Assembly (NCBI RefSeq): GCF_026343955.1
Contig: NZ_JAPKNI010000002.1
Location: forward strand, 434,001 to 498,000
Length of the DNA: 64,000 bases
Direction of reading: 5' to 3'
From: Kaistia defluvii
Lineage (GTDB): Bacteria > Pseudomonadota > Alphaproteobacteria > Rhizobiales > Kaistiaceae
Below, in pieces: positions 44,690 to 55,000 of this stretch. Under the pieces are notes generated by a model, which saw only the letters and a list, made by a program, of their open reading frames with translations, had not been told where the DNA came from and ran no database searches. The first letter of the stretch is position 1; every line of letters begins with the position of its first letter. Made by a program: the position numbers and the translations under genes.

Positions 44690-44708
44690 GGACTTCCTCC
44701 CTTGAAAA

Positions 44709-44724
44709 GTAACTGTTTAGTTAT
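44709..44724. promoter_or_regulatory. TetR-type operator, copy 5
   Basis: GTAACTGTTTAGTTAT, a dyad 20 bases ahead of the aldo/keto reductase start on the minus strand. Confidence 0.68.
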
Positions 44725-44859
44725 TTAATGCGGCGGAGGTTGGCAAGAGGGTGCGCGGCAACTCCCAGGATCTGCCAGCCAATCCGCCGCGCGGTCGACC
44801 CGCATGCGCCAATTCGCGAGCCTCTCCCGCTTGACCGGATGCAGAGCCAATGATAGCCA

Positions 44860-44875
44860 GTAACTAGATAGTTAC
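44860..44875. promoter_or_regulatory. TetR-type operator, copy 6 (perfect)
   Basis: GTAACTAGATAGTTAC is a perfect 7-2-7 dyad and defines the consensus. It ends 17 bases before the acyl-CoA dehydrogenase ATG. Confidence 0.75.
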
Positions 44876-44892
44876 ATAAGAGGTCATCTGAG

Positions 44893-46038
44893 ATGTTTGT
44901 GACGGAGACGCACGAGCAGGTTCGCGACATGGCACGCCAGTTCGCCGACGAGGTCATCCGGCCGGTCGCCATCGACCTCGATCGGGACGAGCGCTTTCCC
45001 GGCGAGATCTTCGAACAGATGGGCGATCTCGGCCTGTTCGGCATCGGCGTTCCCGAGGCGCTCGGCGGCCCGGGCTTCGATACGCTGGCCTATGCGCTCG
45101 TCATGGAGGAACTGTCGCGCGGCTATGCCTCGGTCGCCGACCAGTGCGGCCTCGTCGAGTTGATCTCGACGCTTCTGGTGCGTCACGGCACGCCAGAGCA
45201 GCAGGCGCAATGGCTGAAGCCGGTGATGTCGGCCCGCACCAAGGTTGCCTATTGCCTGACCGAGGCCGAGGCCGGCAGCGATCTCTCGGGCTTGCGCACC
45301 ACGGCGGATCGCGACGGCGCCGGCTGGAAGCTCAATGGCGGCAAGATCTGGATCCACAACGCGCCCGTCGCCGATATCGGCTTCGTGCTCGCGCGCACCG
45401 ACAGGAATGCCGGCCATCGCGGCATGAGCATCTTCATCGTCGATCTGAACGCCAAGGGCGTCGAGCGCGGTCCGAAGGAACACAAGATGGGCCAGCGAGC
45501 GAGCCAGGTCGGCGCGCTCAACTTTTCCGACGTGACGCTGCCTCCCGAGGCGCTGCTCGGCGAAGAGGGGCGCGGCTTCCACATGATGATGAGCGTGCTC
45601 GACAAGGGCCGGGTCGGCATTGGATCTCTCGCCGTCGGCATAGGCCAGGCCGGCCTCGAGGCGGCGCTCGACTACGCCCAGCAGCGCAAGCAGTTCAACG
45701 CCAGGATCGCCGATTTCCAGGGCGTGCAATGGCTGCTCGCCGACATGGCGAAGGATATCGAGGCGGCTCGGCTGCTGGTCCAGAGCGCGGCGGTGAAGAT
45801 CGATCGCGGCGAGAACGCCACCAAGGCCTGCTCGATGGCGAAGTGCTTTGCCGGCGACATGGCCGTGGCGCGTACGGCCGATGCCGTGCAGATCTTCGGC
45901 GGCAGCGGCTACATCCGCGGCTTCGAGGTCGAGCGGCTCTACCGTGACGCCAAGATCACGCAGATCTACGAGGGCACCAACCAGATCCAGCGCATGATCA
46001 TCGCGCGCGAACTGGTGAAGCATGGAGCACGCGGATGA
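44893..46038 (+). CDS. Acyl-CoA dehydrogenase
   Basis: This 381-aa FAD enzyme introduces a double bond into an acyl-CoA and passes electrons to ETF. Family features are CLTEAEAGSDLSG, GGKIWIHNAPVADIGFV, and the C-terminal QIYEGTNQIQRMIIAR, whose Glu is the catalytic base. It ends in an ATGA overlap with the SDR. The ETF genes lie about 3 kb downstream in the same direction, probably the same transcript. Confidence 0.94.
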   Translation: MFVTETHEQVRDMARQFADEVIRPVAIDLDRDERFPGEIFEQMGDLGLFGIGVPEALGGPGFDTLAYALVMEELSRGYASVADQCGLVELISTLLVRHGTPEQQAQWLKPVMSARTKVAYCLTEAEAGSDLSGLRTTADRDGAGWKLNGGKIWIHNAPVADIGFVLARTDRNAGHRGMSIFIVDLNAKGVERGPKEHKMGQRASQVGALNFSDVTLPPEALLGEEGRGFHMMMSVLDKGRVGIGSLAVGIGQAGLEAALDYAQQRKQFNARIADFQGVQWLLADMAKDIEAARLLVQSAAVKIDRGENATKACSMAKCFAGDMAVARTADAVQIFGGSGYIRGFEVERLYRDAKITQIYEGTNQIQRMIIARELVKHGARG

Positions 46039-46814
46039 CCGGAGCTCGACAGGCGGCGCTTGTCACCGGCGCGAGCCGGGGCATTGGTCTCGGGATCGCC
46101 AAGGCTCTTGCTGCAAGCGGGTTCGACATAGCGCTGAACGGCCTGACGGACAGCGAGGAACTGGACCGCGCCGCCAGCGCGGTCATCGAAACCGGCGCGC
46201 GCGTCGTCAAGGTGCCGGGCGATGTCAGCCTGCTCGCCGGCCATGACGGGCTGCTGCAGCAGGCGGAAGCGGCGCTCGGTCCGCTCACCACGCTGGTCAA
46301 CAATGCCGGGGTCGGCGTGATCTCGCGCGGCGACCTGCTCGATGTGACGGAAGAAAGCTATGACCGCTGCATGGCGATCAACGCCAAGGCGCATTTCTTC
46401 CTGACGCAGGCGTTTGCCCGCCGGCTGCTGTCGCGCAATCGCGCCGACGGCCGCTTCTACAGCATCATCAACGTCACGTCGTCCAACGCCACGGCCGTTG
46501 CCGTCCAGCGCGGCGAGTATTGCGCCTCCAAGGCCGCCGCCGCGATGATCTCCAGGATTTTCGCCGTGCGCCTCGGCGCGGAGAACATCGCCGTCTATGA
46601 CGTGCAGCCCGGCCTGATCGAGACGGACATGACACGCGCCGTGACCGACATCTATCGGCGCCGCATCCGCGAGGAAGGGCTGACGCTATTGCCGCGCATG
46701 GGCCAGCCGGAAGATCTCGGCCGGGTCGTTGCGACGCTTGCCGAGGGCGCGCTGCCCTACACGACCGGCCAGGTCATTTCCGCCGATGCCGGCATGCTTG
46801 TTCCCCGCTTCTGA
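46035..46814 (+). CDS. Short-chain dehydrogenase/reductase (3-ketoacyl reductase-like)
   Basis: This 259-aa Rossmann-fold enzyme has cofactor site TGASRGIGLG, NNAGVGV, Ser in NVTSSNA and the catalytic YCASK. The TGASRGIG/FabG-like pattern suggests oxidation of a hydroxyacyl or sugar-derived alcohol. It overlaps the acyl-CoA dehydrogenase by four bases and is followed nine bases later by the DUF993 gene. Confidence 0.92.
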   Translation: MTGARQAALVTGASRGIGLGIAKALAASGFDIALNGLTDSEELDRAASAVIETGARVVKVPGDVSLLAGHDGLLQQAEAALGPLTTLVNNAGVGVISRGDLLDVTEESYDRCMAINAKAHFFLTQAFARRLLSRNRADGRFYSIINVTSSNATAVAVQRGEYCASKAAAAMISRIFAVRLGAENIAVYDVQPGLIETDMTRAVTDIYRRRIREEGLTLLPRMGQPEDLGRVVATLAEGALPYTTGQVISADAGMLVPRF

Positions 46815-46823
46815 GGACTTCCG

Positions 46824-47972
46824 ATGGATATCCAGCTTCCTGATCCCAAGGGTCGCCTCACGGCCTACACGCTCGTCGGCAAGCCGATCGAGACCGCGTC
46901 TTTCTCGCGCGATTTCAACCGCACGGTGTTTTCGGCAGCCCATGTCGTCGCCGATCCATTCACCGCGCGCGATCCTTCCGGCCCCGCATCGATCGACTGG
47001 GACGCGACGATGGCGTTTCGCCGTCATCTTGCCGAGCTCGGGCTTGGCATCGCCGAGGCCATGGATACGGCGCAGCGCGGCATGGGGCTCGACTGGAGCG
47101 GCGCGCTCGAGCTGATCCAGCGCACCAAGCGCGAAATCCCCGACGCGCTCGTCTTCAACGGCGCGGGCACCGATCATCTCGACCCGAAGGACGCGCGGAC
47201 CCTGGACGATGTCCGCCGCGCCTATGCCGAGCAGATCGAGGCGATCCAGAAGGTCAATGGCCGCATCATCCTGATGGCGAGCCGCGCGCTTGCCCGCGTC
47301 GCAACCAGCCCGCAGGACTATGTCGACGTTTATCGTGATGTGCTGGCGCTTTGCGACAAGCCGGTGATCCTGCACTGGCTCGGCGACATGTTCGATCCGG
47401 CGCTTGCCGGCTACTGGGGCGCCGACTCGTTTGACGCGGCGATGGAAACCGCGCTCGCCGTGATCGCGGAAAGTCAGGCCAAGGTCGACGGCATCAAGAT
47501 CTCGCTCCTCGACAAGCAGAAGGAGATCGACATGCGGCGTCGCCTGCCGGCCGGCGTTAAGATGTATACGGGCGATGATTTCAACTACCCGGAACTGATC
47601 GAGGGTGACGCGCAAGGTTTTTCGCACGCGCTGCTCGGGATCTTCGATCCATTAGGTCCGGCCGCCGCCTATGCCATGTCGCGGTTGAGCGCCGGGGATA
47701 CGGCCGGGTTCCGCGAGGTGCTTGATCCAACTGTGCCGCTCGCGCGACTGATTTTTCGCGCGCCGACGCAATACTACAAGACCGGCGTCGTCTTCCTTGC
47801 CTGGCTGAACGGCTTCCAGAAGCATTTCATCATGCTCAACGGTGCTCAGGCGATGCGTCCCTTGCCCTATTTCACCGAGATCTTCCGTCTCGCCGATCAA
47901 TGCGGTCTGCTGCGCGACCCCAACCTTGCCGTGGCGCGGATGCGATCGCTGCTTGCTGTCTACGGCGTCTGA
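46824..47972 (+). CDS. DUF993 family protein (aldolase-like TIM barrel)
   Basis: This 382-aa protein of the DUF993 family is often annotated as dihydrodipicolinate-synthase-like. Conserved patches are AEAMDTAQRGMGLDW, FNGAGTDHLDP, VILHWLGDMFDPAL, VDGIKISLLDK (a possible Schiff-base lysine) and MYTGDDFNYPELI. No reaction is established that I know of. It is followed 10 bases later by a xylose-isomerase-like protein, and the two likely act on the same intermediate. Confidence 0.88.
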   Translation: MDIQLPDPKGRLTAYTLVGKPIETASFSRDFNRTVFSAAHVVADPFTARDPSGPASIDWDATMAFRRHLAELGLGIAEAMDTAQRGMGLDWSGALELIQRTKREIPDALVFNGAGTDHLDPKDARTLDDVRRAYAEQIEAIQKVNGRIILMASRALARVATSPQDYVDVYRDVLALCDKPVILHWLGDMFDPALAGYWGADSFDAAMETALAVIAESQAKVDGIKISLLDKQKEIDMRRRLPAGVKMYTGDDFNYPELIEGDAQGFSHALLGIFDPLGPAAAYAMSRLSAGDTAGFREVLDPTVPLARLIFRAPTQYYKTGVVFLAWLNGFQKHFIMLNGAQAMRPLPYFTEIFRLADQCGLLRDPNLAVARMRSLLAVYGV

Positions 47973-47982
47973 GGGCAGGCGG

Positions 47983-48843
47983 GTGCGTGATTTTTCGCAG
48001 GATCATTCGGCCCTGGCGCTGAACACCGCGACCCTTGGGCACAATGTCGAGGGTCATGGCGCTGGCTGGCCGCCGGAGCGGGTAATCGACGCCTGCGCCG
48101 AGCGCGGCTATGGCGGCATCGTGTTCTGGCGTCGGGAACTGGGCGCGCGCGCCGTCGAGATCGGCGCTCGGGCGCGGGCGGCGGGCCTTGCCATCCCCGG
48201 TCTTTGCCGGACGCCCTTCCTCGTCGGACCGCTGGCGCCCAAGCCGGATGCGGCGATGTTCGACGATCTCCATGCCTCGATCGACATGGCCGCCGATCTC
48301 GGGGCGGCCTCGCTGACGATCTGCGTCGGCGGCGTCGTCGAGGGCTCGCATTCGATCGGCGACAGCCTGAAGCGGGTGGCAGAGATCGTCGCCGAAGCCG
48401 CGCCACGCACTGACGCGGCGGGGGTAAAGCTGGCGCTGGAGCCCCTCAATCCGGTCTATGGCGGCAATCGGTCCTGCCTGGTGACGGTGCGCGATGCCGT
48501 CGACATGGTGGAAGCGATCGACCATCCGGCGATCGCCGTCGCCATCGATGTCTATCACGTCTGGTGGGATCTCTCGCTCGCGGCCCAGCTTCAGCGCCTC
48601 GGCGGCGACCGGATTGCCGGCTTCCACCTTTGTGATTGGCTCGCCGATACCCGCGATGTGCTGCTCGATCGCGGCATGATGGGCGATGGCGTTGCCGACC
48701 TGAAAGGGCTGCGCCGCGCCGTCGAGGACGCCGGCTATGCCGGGCTTTGCGAGGTGGAGGTGTTCTCCGCCGGCGATTGGTGGAAACGCGACCCGGCCGA
48801 GGTGCTGGATGTCTGTGTGGAACGGTTCCGGACGCTCTGCTGA
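47983..48843 (+). CDS. Sugar phosphate isomerase/epimerase family protein (TIM barrel)
   Basis: This 286-aa protein is of the xylose-isomerase-like AP_endonuc_2 fold. Metal-ligand candidates are Glu in LALEPLNP, Asp/His in AIDVYHVWWD, His in AGFHLCDW and Glu in LCEVEVFS. The start is GTG 47983 with GAGGG about eight bases upstream; the open frame extends into the DUF993 gene but only as a shadow. Substrate unknown, probably a keto-sugar or keto-acid intermediate. Confidence 0.88.
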   Translation: MRDFSQDHSALALNTATLGHNVEGHGAGWPPERVIDACAERGYGGIVFWRRELGARAVEIGARARAAGLAIPGLCRTPFLVGPLAPKPDAAMFDDLHASIDMAADLGAASLTICVGGVVEGSHSIGDSLKRVAEIVAEAAPRTDAAGVKLALEPLNPVYGGNRSCLVTVRDAVDMVEAIDHPAIAVAIDVYHVWWDLSLAAQLQRLGGDRIAGFHLCDWLADTRDVLLDRGMMGDGVADLKGLRRAVEDAGYAGLCEVEVFSAGDWWKRDPAEVLDVCVERFRTLC

Positions 48844-48924
48844 GCGGACCGTGGCGGGCCCGTGAGCCCGGTTTGCGAGAAGCGGCCGGCCCTGGCGGCT
48901 CCCGTTGAAGGAAAGGTATTCCCG

Positions 48925-49674
48925 ATGAAGATTCTGGTGCCCGTCAAGCGGGTCGTCGATTTCAACGTCAAGATCCGCGTCAAGCCGGACGGCTCCGGCG
49001 TCGACCTTCAGAATGTGAAGATGTCGATGAACCCGTTCGATGAGATCGCCGTCGAGGAAGCCTTGCGGCTGAAGGAGGCCGGCAAGGCGGAGGAGGTCGT
49101 GGTTGTATCGATCGGCCCCGCCAAGGCCGAGGAGACCCTTCGAACCGCGCTCGCCATGGGCGCGGATCGCGCCATTCTCGTCGAGACGGATGACGCGGTC
49201 GAGCCGCTCGCCGTGGCCAAGATTCTCAAGGCGGTCGGGGAGGCCGAGCAGCCGGGCCTGATCCTCCTCGGCAAGCAGGCGATCGACGATGATTGCAACC
49301 AGACTGGCCAGATGCTGGCCGCGTTGCTCGGCTGGGGGCAGGGCACCTTCGCTTCCAAGGTGGAACTGGCCAGCGATGCTGTCACGGTGACGCGCGAGGT
49401 CGATGGCGGATTGCAGACGGTTTCGCTGCGGCTGCCGGCGGTCGTTACGACGGATCTGCGCCTGAACGAGCCGCGCTATGCCTCGCTGCCCAACATCATG
49501 AGAGCCAAGAAGAAGCCGCTCGATCGCAGGACTCCTGCTGATTTCGGCGTCGCCACGGCCGCGCGGCTACGGATCCTCAGGACCGAGGAGCCGGCCCGCC
49601 GCATGGCCGGCGTCAAAGTCGGGTCCGTCGCCGAACTGGTCGACAGGCTCAGGACCGAGGCTGGCGTTCTCTAG
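48925..49674 (+). CDS. etfB: Electron transfer flavoprotein beta subunit
   Basis: This 249-aa subunit starts [19 protein letters not shown] and carries the ETF-beta signature around [19 protein letters not shown]. With EtfA it binds FAD and AMP and accepts electrons from the acyl-CoA dehydrogenase upstream. ATG 48925 is preceded by AAGGAAAGG. This is probably a dedicated copy for the cluster; housekeeping copies elsewhere cannot be judged. Confidence 0.95.
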   Translation: MKILVPVKRVVDFNVKIRVKPDGSGVDLQNVKMSMNPFDEIAVEEALRLKEAGKAEEVVVVSIGPAKAEETLRTALAMGADRAILVETDDAVEPLAVAKILKAVGEAEQPGLILLGKQAIDDDCNQTGQMLAALLGWGQGTFASKVELASDAVTVTREVDGGLQTVSLRLPAVVTTDLRLNEPRYASLPNIMRAKKKPLDRRTPADFGVATAARLRILRTEEPARRMAGVKVGSVAELVDRLRTEAGVL

Positions 49675-49753
49675 GGATCGCCCCGGCTCGTTTTCCTCCC
49701 GCGAACCGGTCCGCGCCTCGCCCGGAACCGCTTCAGTTCGAAAGGATATCATC

Positions 49754-50683
49754 ATGGCCATCCTCCTTCTTGCGGACCACGACGCTGCCGGGCTTGCCGG
49801 ACAGACCGCGCGCGCTCTGACGGCGGCGCTACAGATCGGCGGCGACGTGCATATCCTGGTCGCGGGCGTGAATGCGCGTCCCGCTGCCGAGGCGGCGTCG
49901 CGGCTTGCCGGCGTTGCACAAGTGCTGCTGGCGGAAACAGCGGCTTTCGAGCACGCGCTGGCCGAGCCATTGGCGGACCTGATCGTCTCGCTGGCGCCTG
50001 GTTATGACACGATCCTCGGGGCCGCTACCTCGACCGGCAAGAACGTGCTCCCCCGCGTCGCAGCGCTTCTCGACGTGGCGCAGGTCTCCGATATCGTCGA
50101 GGTCGTGTCGGCCGACACGTTCAAGCGGCCGATCTATGCCGGTAACGCGATCCAGACCGTGCAGGCGACCGACGCTACCCGGGTGATCACCGTGCGCACG
50201 GCCAGCTTTGCTGCAACGGGCGAAGGCGGCAACGCGCCGATCGAGCCGGTTGAAGCTGTCGCCGCGTGCGGGCTTTCACGTTTCGTCGGCGAGACGGCGC
50301 CCATCTCCGATCGGCCGGAACTGGCCTCGGCGCGGGTGATCCTTTCGGGCGGCCGCGCGCTCGGCTCGCTGGAGAAATTCAACGAACGGATCCTTCCCGT
50401 CGCCGATAAGCTGGGCGCGGCCGTCGGTGCGTCGCGCGCCGCCGTGGATGCCGGCTATGCGCCGAATGACTGGCAGGTCGGCCAAACCGGCAAGATCGTC
50501 GCGCCACAGCTCTATATCGCGGTCGGAATTTCCGGCGCGATCCAGCATCTTGCCGGCATGAAGGACTCGAAGGTCATCGTCGCCATCAATAGGGACGAGG
50601 ACGCGCCGATCTTCCAGATTGCCGACTATGGCCTCGTCGCCGATCTGTTCGTTGCGCTTCCGGAATTGGAGAAGGCGCTCTGA
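49754..50683 (+). CDS. etfA: Electron transfer flavoprotein alpha subunit
   Basis: This 309-aa FAD-binding subunit has a C-terminal domain with the ETF-alpha signature: [43 protein letters not shown] and [20 protein letters not shown]. It follows etfB by 79 bases and is the last gene of the catabolic cluster. No ETF:quinone oxidoreductase is in the window. Confidence 0.95.
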   Translation: MAILLLADHDAAGLAGQTARALTAALQIGGDVHILVAGVNARPAAEAASRLAGVAQVLLAETAAFEHALAEPLADLIVSLAPGYDTILGAATSTGKNVLPRVAALLDVAQVSDIVEVVSADTFKRPIYAGNAIQTVQATDATRVITVRTASFAATGEGGNAPIEPVEAVAACGLSRFVGETAPISDRPELASARVILSGGRALGSLEKFNERILPVADKLGAAVGASRAAVDAGYAPNDWQVGQTGKIVAPQLYIAVGISGAIQHLAGMKDSKVIVAINRDEDAPIFQIADYGLVADLFVALPELEKAL

Positions 50684-50832
50684 GCCCCTTTCTGCGATGG
50701 GGCGGGCGGGAACTGTCCCCGCCATTCCCCTCGGGGTACGCATCCACTGCCGGTCTTTGATTTCGACCGTTGTGCAGTGCAGCATCAATGCCCATTATCT
50801 GGTGCCACTGTTCAAGCCCGGATGGAAACACG

Positions 50833-51975
50833 ATGCGGCCCCTCTCCGATACGCTGGCGCGGCTCGCCGCGATGAAAGCCCGCACGGCGGTTCCAGTATC
50901 CCGAAGCGGGCCGTCGCGTCTTGTTCCGTTCCCATTCTCCGGCCCCAATCCCGGCCATCTCGGCGTCAAGGCCTATATCCCGTCGGGGGCGGCTCCTGGC
51001 GCCGCGCTCGTCGTGGTGCTGCATGGCTGCACCCAGACGGCCGATGGCTATGACCACGGATCCGGATGGTCCACGCTGGCGGAGGAGCACGGGTTTTTCC
51101 TGCTCTTCCCAGAGCAGCAGCGCGCCAACAATCCCAATCTCTGCTTCAACTGGTTCCAGCCCGAGCACACGCAGAGGGGAAGCGGGGAGGCCGCCTCGAT
51201 CCGTGGGATGATCGAGGCGATGAGCCGCGCCCATGCGATCGACCCGCGCCGCGTCTTCATCACCGGGCTTTCGGCGGGCGGCGCGATGGCCGCGACGATG
51301 CTTGCCGCCTATCCCGAAGTCTTTGCCGGCGGCGCCATCATCGCCGGGCTGGCGCATGGCGTCGCCAACGGGGTCCCGGAAGCCTTCGACCGGATGCGGG
51401 GCCATGCACTCCCCTCGCAGGGCGAGTTGCAGGGCGCCCTTCGCAACGCCTCCCCGCATGGCGGGCCCTGGCCGACGGTTTCGATCTGGCAGGGGACGGC
51501 CGACAACACGGTTCATGCCACCAATGCGAATGCCATCGTCGATCAGTGGCTCGAGGTCCATGCGCTCGAGCGCACCCCATCGGCCAGGCGGACGCTCGGC
51601 GGTCGCACCACGAGCGAATGGTCGAGCCGGGATGGCGTGGTGAAGGTCACCCAGCACCGCATCGACGGCATGGGGCACGGCACCCCGCTCGCGTCCTCCG
51701 GTCCGGCCGCCTACGGCCATCCCGGACCGTACATGCTGGATGTCGGCATCGGCTCGACCCACGAGATCGCCGTGGCATGGAGCCTGACGGACGGCGTTCG
51801 TTCGCAGCCAGCGAAACAGACCGGCGCCGTGTCGGGCGACGAATATGTCCGCAGCGACGTCATGCCGGAACCCGTCCAGTCCGGCGAGCGCGCTTCGGCG
51901 GGCGCGGACGCTGCCCCGGGAAAGGTCGGCGAGATCATCGAGGCCGCGCTGAGATCCGCCGGCCTCATGAAGTAA
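50833..51975 (+). CDS. PHB depolymerase family esterase
   Basis: This 380-aa alpha/beta hydrolase has oxyanion region VVLHGCTQTADGYDHGSGW, nucleophile in the GLSAGGAM elbow, Asp in QGTADNTVH and His in GMGHGTPL, so the triad is complete. Upstream frame to 50770 is not supported; ATG 50833 is used. No clear signal peptide is seen, so it may be intracellular or exported otherwise. It ends just before a bidirectional terminator shared with the autotransporter gene. Confidence 0.9.
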   Translation: MRPLSDTLARLAAMKARTAVPVSRSGPSRLVPFPFSGPNPGHLGVKAYIPSGAAPGAALVVVLHGCTQTADGYDHGSGWSTLAEEHGFFLLFPEQQRANNPNLCFNWFQPEHTQRGSGEAASIRGMIEAMSRAHAIDPRRVFITGLSAGGAMAATMLAAYPEVFAGGAIIAGLAHGVANGVPEAFDRMRGHALPSQGELQGALRNASPHGGPWPTVSIWQGTADNTVHATNANAIVDQWLEVHALERTPSARRTLGGRTTSEWSSRDGVVKVTQHRIDGMGHGTPLASSGPAAYGHPGPYMLDVGIGSTHEIAVAWSLTDGVRSQPAKQTGAVSGDEYVRSDVMPEPVQSGERASAGADAAPGKVGEIIEAALRSAGLMK

Positions 51976-52027
51976 CGCGCGCCGACGTCGGCACCGCTGC
52001 CGAGCCGGAAGTAGTGTCTTGGATAAA

Positions 52028-52061
52028 AAAAGGCCCCGCAGCGTGTGCTGCGGGGCCTTTT
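52028..52061. terminator. Bidirectional rho-independent terminator
   Basis: A perfect 15-bp stem (AAAAGGCCCCGCAGC and its complement) surrounds loop GTGT, with A-run on one side and T-run on the other. It serves the esterase (plus) and autotransporter (minus) genes. Confidence 0.92.
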
Positions 52062-52094
52062 CGTTTCGCGGATCCGGCCCGGGCCGGGGCGGGA

Positions 52095-55000
52095 TCAGAA
52101 GTTGTGGCTGGCCTTCAGGCCGAAGGCGTTCTCGGTCGAGGTCTGCCCGAAATTGCCATCGTAGAAGGCGCGCACGGTGTTGCCGTTCTCAAACAGCATG
52201 TCGACGCCCACCGAGGTGTTCCACAGCAGCCGGTCGCTGCTGCTGGTGACGGTGAAGTCGCTCGTCCCCGACGTGTCGGCGGCGAAGCGGGCGTTGAGGT
52301 CGAAGCTGTCGTTCGAGAAGACCGTGACGCCGCCCTTGACGTAGGGGCGGATCATCGTGCCGCCGGCGGTGATGACCTGGCCGCCGACTTCGAGTTCCGG
52401 CGCAACGCTGAACACGGTGCGCGAGCCGCTGTCGACCGCGACGGCGGCGACGCCGCCTTCTTCTGTGAAGGCCGCCTGGTAGAGGTAGGTCGCGTTGCCC
52501 TCGATCTGCGGACGGATGTAGATCGACTCGTTGCCGAAGTCATAGGACGCGCGCAGGCGGGCGTTCAGAGAGCCAGCCTCCGGCTTGCCGGTCAAATCGT
52601 TGCTGAAGTCGCCGAAATTCACCGACCGCTCGGTGTCGTACCAGCCATAGCTGCCCGAAACCGCCGCCGCGAGGGTGAGCGGGCCGGGGACATACTTCAC
52701 GACGAGGCCGCCCTCGATCCGCTTGCCGTCGCTGGTTCCGCCATTGACGTCCGTCGCCTTGGACGTACCGACTGCGACGGCGAAGCCGACGCGGTAGTCT
52801 TGCTTGACGGCATACTGGGCGCCGCCGGCGAGTTCCCAGGTGGTGCGGTCGAAGCCGACATTTTCGGCCGTCGTGTCGCGGTCGAACGTGCTGTAGCCGA
52901 TCCGGCCCCAGGCACATTCGCCCTCGGCGTTGAAGGCGTAGGCACCGTCGCGGACCTTACAGCTCAGCATGCTGGTGGCGAAGCCGAGGGAGTCGTAGAT
53001 CGCCGTCATCTGCTCGTTCAGATAGGTATCCGGCGAGAGCTGGTTGTAGGCGTCGTTGACTTCCCCAAGCGAGGTCAGGTTCAGCAGCGCCAGGCCGATC
53101 GAATCGAGCGATGGCGAGTTGCCGATGGCGCTGTTGAGATAGCCGCCAATCGCCGTGCCGTTCGGATTCACACCCTGGGTCAGATAGTCGTAGCCGGCAA
53201 CCGTCAGGTCGAGGTGATCGCTGTCCGACGAGTTGATCGTGTAGTTGACCAGCGGATTGGACACCGAGAGACCGTCCGTCGTGACGCTATCGGCCGTCAC
53301 GACCGTGAAGGTCTGGCCGAATACGCCAAGCGACGTCAGATGCAGCCCAAGCGAGCCGGCCATATGGGCATTGTCGCTGACCTGGAGCTGGTCCGCCGTC
53401 GAGTTCTCCAGATCGATGTCGATCATCAACGTGCCGGTCGGGCCGTTGACGAACGAGCCGGTCAGCGCGGTCGTCGCGATGGCGTCGCCGCCGATCGTGA
53501 CGATGCCGTTGTTCGTCAGCGTATTGCCCTCGGCCAGATACACCGTCTCGCCCATGTTGAACACGCCGTCCTCGCCGTTGAGGAAGCTGTTCGCCCAGTC
53601 GCTGAGCACGACATTGCCGGTGATCGTGCCGTTGTTGGTGATCGTGGTGTCGCTATCGCGGGCCGAGATGGCGAGGCCGTTGATGCCGTCGGCGCTGAGG
53701 ATCTCGCCGTGGTTGGTCAGCGAGTTCAGATGTCCGCCGTCGAAATGGACGCCGGCGAAGCCTTCGCCACCCTTGACCGAGCCGCCATTGATCGTGACGT
53801 CCTGGTCGCCATAGCTGGTGAGAAGGATGCCGTCCTGGGCCGCGTCGATCTCGCCATTGGTGGTGACATCGATGTTTGCATTGGCGGTCTCGACGCGAAT
53901 GCCGCTGCCATTCGTCGTGGTGATGTCGCCGGTGTGGTCGACCGAGATGGCGCCCTGGTCGCTGAGGTTGCCGGCATAGATGCCGTCCGTCTTGGCGAGG
54001 ATGGTGCCGTCGCTGATGACGGTGATGGCGCCCAGCGCGGACACGGCGACGATGCCGCTGCCATTGCTGGCCGTGATGTCACCGGTCCGCGTGACGCTGA
54101 TCGCGGCTGCGCCCTCGTTCTTGGCGATGATGCCGTCGAGATCGGCCAGGATATCGCCGGTGCCGAGCACGGTCACGGAACCCAGCGAGGATTCGGCGAT
54201 GATGCCGGTTCCCTTGTTGGCCGTAACGCCGCCGGCATCGACGGTAACGCCCTGCATGCCGACATTGGTCGCCACGATGCCATCGAGGTCGGCGATCAAC
54301 TGGCCGATGCTGGTGACGGAGACTTCACCTGTGGTCGATGTGGCGACGATGCCCGTGCCCTTGTTGGCGGTCAGGTTGCCGTCCTGGTAGACGCTGACCT
54401 TGGTGTCGCCCTCGTTGGTGGCGACGATGCCGTCGAGATCCGCGACCAGCGTGCCGGTGTTGGAAACGACGATTTCGCCCGATGCCGAGGAAGCGACGAT
54501 GCCGGTGCCCTTGTAGGCCGTCAGGTTGCCGCTCTGCGTGACGCTGACCTTGGCAGCGCCGATATTGGTCGCAACGATGCCGTCGAGTTCGGCCGTGATC
54601 ACGCCGTTGTTCTCGAGCGAGATTTCGCCATCGGTCGAGGAGGCGATGATCGCGCTGCCCTTGTAGGCGGTGATGACGCCGGACCGGTCGATCGTGATCT
54701 TGCCGTAGCCCTCGTTGCCGACCTTGATGCCGTCGAGTTCCGCGGTGATGGCGCCTTCGCCGGTGACGTTGATCGCGCCGGTCGACGACCAGGCGGTGAT
54801 GCCGGTCTTCGAATAGGAGGTCAGGTCGCCGTTCTGCTCGATCGAGACGGTGCCGTCGCCGAGGTTGGTGGCCTTGATGCCTTCCAGCTGCGTCGTCACG
54901 GCGCCGTTGTTGGTGATGGTGATGGCGCCCGTCGCCGAGGAGGCGAGGATGCCGGCGCCGTCATAGGAGGTCACCCCCGCACCGGTGATCCCGATCGTGT

